This document shows positions 61,662 through 64,000 of a stretch of 64,000 nucleotides of DNA, one piece after another. The position numbers were made by a program, and so were the translations under genes. The stretch is from Hetaerina americana. Taxonomy: Eukaryota > Arthropoda > Insecta > Odonata > Calopterygidae. The stretch lies in assembly GCA_022747635.1 (NCBI GenBank), contig JAKTNV010000005.1:48327013-48391012 (forward strand). Reading direction: 5' to 3'. Within the stretch, counting starts at the first letter, position 1. Each line of letters opens with the position of its first letter. The notes under the pieces were generated by a model. The model saw only the letters and a list, made by a program, of their open reading frames with translations. It searched no databases and was not told the origin of the DNA.

Positions 61662-62315
61662 CTCATACACAGAATGTTAAATATCCCTTTGGAAACCATG
61701 GCTTACAATAAAGAATTAGAATACATTATTGCCAAGCTTAATGGTTTCCAAGAATCACTGATTGACAACATATTAAAGAAACACAAATTAAAGAAATTAA
61801 TTTCCACGGCCACCACACACAAAAAAGACGCAACACAGAAATACATTAAATTACCCTTCTATCCTCAGTTAACCAGAGGCATTGAAAAAATTTTCAAGAC
61901 TGTTGACACGAAAATTTCTTACACCAACAACAGCAAACTAAAACAGCTCCTAGGAAACACCAAGGACAAAACACCTACAACAGAGAAGTCTGGCATTTAC
62001 CAAATCAACTGTGGGACTTGCCAAGCTTCTTACATAGGCCAAACACGCAGAAACATTCTTACTAGATACAAAGAACACTACGCCCACTACAAACACAAGA
62101 AACCAGACAAATCCAGTATGGCACAGCATTTAATTGATACAGGACACCATATGACAAAAGAAAATTTAAATCTCCTAAAACAAACTACGAATAACTTACT
62201 TGAAGCTTATGAGAGCATTTTAATTTTCAAAAACAGAGACAATCTCCTAAACAGTGACACAGGACCTATTTCATATTCCTCTCTTTTCTCCCTGTTAAAT
62301 TTAAAATTCTCTTAG
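61611..62315 (+). CDS. Penelope-like reverse transcriptase C-terminus with GIY-YIG endonuclease
   Basis: The ORF has 234 codons; full Penelope-type proteins are roughly 800 residues, so only the end remains. The first 8-10 residues come from the junction hairpin and are probably not native. Residues about 11-110 match the RT thumb and linker (YHSLIHRMLNIPL, LPFYPQLTRGIEKIF, KISYTNNSKLKQLLGNTKDK). The endonuclease follows: GIY at 128-130, C134 and C137, YIG at 141-143, catalytic Arg at 146/147, EH at 155-156, H173 and H179/180 (the Cys/His set typical of Penelope endonucleases) and Glu201 as the metal ligand. The endonuclease nicks target DNA to prime reverse transcription. All key endonuclease residues are present and the frame is intact, but with no RT palm it cannot be autonomous. 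Confidence 0.85.
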   Translation: MVDSVFVASHKYAVYHSLIHRMLNIPLETMAYNKELEYIIAKLNGFQESLIDNILKKHKLKKLISTATTHKKDATQKYIKLPFYPQLTRGIEKIFKTVDTKISYTNNSKLKQLLGNTKDKTPTTEKSGIYQINCGTCQASYIGQTRRNILTRYKEHYAHYKHKKPDKSSMAQHLIDTGHHMTKENLNLLKQTTNNLLEAYESILIFKNRDNLLNSDTGPISYSSLFSLLNLKFS

Positions 62316-62691
62316 TTCTTTGTAAACCTATAGTCTCTTCAACGTTTTTGCTTCTTTTCCTTTTTCCTTTCCCTTCCCTAACCGTCAATTTTCCGTTCTT
62401 GTGGTATTCCCTTCATCCTCTGTAACGGTTTTTTCCCACATCCTCAACGGTTATTTGTTGTAGGTTGCTTTTCACTTCTCCCTCCCCCATTTACGTTCGC
62501 TTAACGGTTGTGTTAAGCTTCCCTTTCACTTTTTTCCCCTTTTTGCAACGGTCATTTCCCTGACCGTGTAATTCCCCCTCCCCCTCACTGCTATGTGAAT
62601 GAATGTGAATGAAACCTATCGTTTCAAACTCCTCTACCATCAGCCTCGTCCATTGGCTTTTGTCTTTTTCACCCCCCCCCTCCCCCACACA
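62316..62691 (+). other. 3' untranslated region of the Penelope-like element
   Basis: A CT-rich stretch between the ORF stop and the right arm, with repeated AACGGTT and AACGGTC motifs (for example near 62425, 62448, 62503, 62547) and C-runs at about 62671-62686. No coding signal. Confidence 0.6.
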
Positions 62692-62984
62692 TGTAACACT
62701 ATATATTCTTCGGATTGCCCTTACCCTTTCTCACTTCGACTTGTGTTGTAGTGACGATTACCCTTCAGTACGCTGAAGAGAGCTACTTTGTGGCCGAAAT
62801 ACGCGTATTCGTATTCACCTTTCTTATCCTCTCCTTTTTACCTTTTACCCCTTTTACCTACCTCATTATCCTTTTTTACCTTTTTCCCCTTCTTGACTTG
62901 TGGCGCTAGCCAACTAATTTCATTTTTACTTTGTTTAGAAAAGCAACTGTTTACGGCTATTGGAGTTTCAAATTTATTACATAT
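62692..62984 (+). repeat. Right inverted arm (terminal repeat) of the Penelope-like element
   Basis: Counterpart of 61303-61596. It contains the candidate hammerhead ribozyme, then a T-rich tract of repeated CCTTTTTACC-like blocks, and ends around TTGGAGTTTCAAATTTATTA. Confidence 0.9.
62768..62814 (+). ncRNA. Candidate minimal hammerhead ribozyme
   Basis: Stem I: GUACG (62768-62772) pairs with CGUAU (62810-62814), including one G-U. Core: CUGAAGA (62773-62779). Stem II: G, bulged A, GCUAC (62780-62786) with GUGGCC (62790-62795) around a UUU loop. Then GAAA (62796-62799), and stem III AUA/UAU (62799-62801 with 62806-62808) with a CGCG loop. The cleavage triplet is AUU, so cleavage is predicted after 62809. 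The conserved core is complete. AUU fits the NUH rule but is less favoured than GUC. A competing hairpin, CUUCAG/CUGAAG with a UACG loop (62764-62779), could block folding. Hammerheads of this minimal type are established in Penelope-like elements; activity here is inferred. Confidence 0.55.
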
Positions 62985-64000
62985 TACTAGCCGTAAGAGC
63001 TCATTTCTATCAATATACGCATGACTATTACGAGTGCATTTCCAAAAGCGACGGTCACAAGGATATTCACCGAGGGAGTGAACAGGAGACACAACAGAGG
63101 CTGACTCTGAATAATAATCACGAAATAAATGATGACAGATAAAAGAAACAAAGATTAGAAACGTATAGACGTGGTGATAAAGTTAGCTGATGGAATAATT
63201 TTGCAGAGAGTTGTATCAAAAGACAAATTGCAAAAAGACAAATGTGCAGCAATGATGAAGAGATACGTGATACCTTTCCTGTTCAACCCTTATGCAGAAA
63301 AACAGTGCACAATAATCTTTAAAGTTGACTTCATATGAGTTGCCAAAATTTTCCTACATCAGAGAATTCATTACCCTACAGCCAGCAAGATAGGCATGCT
63401 CTTCGGATTTGAAAATGTGAGTTATTTGGTATAAGGCTTTTAGAAGCAACATCATAAGCTAATATGATTATAATGATGAAACGTACTCCATCCTATACTG
63501 TTATTTCGTTCAGCATGGAGATCAAATACTGGAAATAGGGGTGTGCTGCGATAAAAATAAAATCACGTAGAAGATACCCGAGGAAACGCACGGACCATGG
63601 TCTAGTGTTTATCACTGAAATGCATCCCTCCTCCATGTACATTTGCACAGATTAGACGGGATAGGAGTTAGTGTCTTCATCATAATAATATTGACTTAGA
63701 ATATTGCTTCTAACAGTGTTGCCTTTGATAGAAGATTCTATCAGTGATCTTGTTTCACAATTATAAATATATATTCGGGCTATTAAATTTCGTAGTGAAC
63801 CAGTCGAAGCCGTCTTTAGAATTTAAATTTTTCAAAGGTTTACTTAGCACGCATATTATAAGCGTGGATATATGTTTAATATTAAAATTAATTAAATGTG
63901 ATATTAAAATTAGGACAAAGATATTTACAATCCATTTAGCGTTGTACATTGTCTTCTTGAAACGATTGAGTCAAAAGATTAAAATGACTGAATATTTCTT
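62985..64000. other. AT-rich noncoding DNA
   Basis: Nothing recognised to the end of the window. Confidence 0.6.

Larger units (their letters stand above)
61303..62984 (+). mobile_element. Penelope-like element arranged as an inverted dimer
   Basis: Two long inverted arms (61303-61596 and 62692-62984; 276 bp of each, 61321-61596 and 62692-62967, appear identical) flank a C-terminal RT/GIY-YIG ORF. Just inside the left arm a 23-bp hairpin marks a head-to-head junction. Outward from it, the left side looks like the same element with about 1 kb of its interior deleted. Penelope-like elements are known for terminal repeats in direct or inverted orientation, 5' truncation and hammerhead motifs; all fit here. 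The RT palm domain is missing, so the copy is non-autonomous. The identical arms suggest a young insertion or gene conversion. Confidence 0.85.

Noticed and set aside
1..64000. CRISPR arrays, operons, phage genes, rRNA genes and a few well-known microRNAs (let-7, miR-1, miR-9, miR-10, bantam seeds)
   Set aside because: Looked for by eye and not found. Direct repeats seen have two to four units and are not spaced like CRISPR, and let-7-like strings lack the mature sequence and hairpin.

Overview
This window looks like nuclear DNA from an animal, most probably an arthropod (insect or close relative). The background is AT-rich with many TA/CA microsatellites. I see no operons, ribosome binding sites or dense genes. 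The recognisable genes all belong to transposable elements of kinds common in arthropods: a two-ORF non-LTR retrotransposon with zinc knuckles, a Penelope-like element with a GIY-YIG endonuclease, a mariner fossil and tRNA-derived SINEs. The species cannot be named from the sequence. I found no convincing host gene; the window reads as intergenic or intronic sequence, with a few short exon-like stretches given at low confidence.

Layout. 1-28 kb: AT-rich noncoding DNA with about seven GC-rich islands. It also holds a hairpin-bearing dispersed repeat (1.3 kb), a perfect 85-bp foldback with a Penelope-like core (4.2 kb), fossil LINE C-termini (8.2 kb, possibly 25.9 kb), a mariner transposase fossil (12.8-13.2 kb), a tRNA-derived SINE with target-site duplication (20.6 kb) and a second SINE type (26.4 kb). 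28.8-32.5 kb: a minus-strand non-LTR retrotransposon with an intact gag-like ORF1 (32267-30831) and a broken ORF2 (30841 to about 29404). ORF2 keeps the endonuclease but is cut off at the start of the reverse transcriptase. Beyond the break lies a patchwork of 13-bp tandem repeats, 20-bp inverted repeats, a 106-bp direct repeat and a tRNA-like SINE head. 32.5-61 kb: AT-rich DNA with islands at 34.1-34.8, 40.9-42.1 and 57.1-58.5 kb, three more SINE copies (42.5, 49.2, 49.9 kb) and a minus-strand LINE fossil (51.4-51.9 kb). 61.3-63.0 kb: a compact Penelope-like element arranged as an inverted dimer.

How the parts work together. The most interesting object is the element at 61303-62984. It has 276-bp arms that appear identical and lie in inverted orientation. 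Each arm carries a sequence that folds as a minimal hammerhead ribozyme. The arms flank a truncated reverse transcriptase/GIY-YIG endonuclease ORF and a 23-bp hairpin at the head-to-head junction. The foldback at 4183-4419 is a smaller inverted element with a related, degenerate core. A second window-wide pattern is a series of 0.2-1.4 kb GC-rich islands whose halves often switch abruptly between purine-rich and pyrimidine-rich strands. These may be promoters or enhancers of unseen genes.
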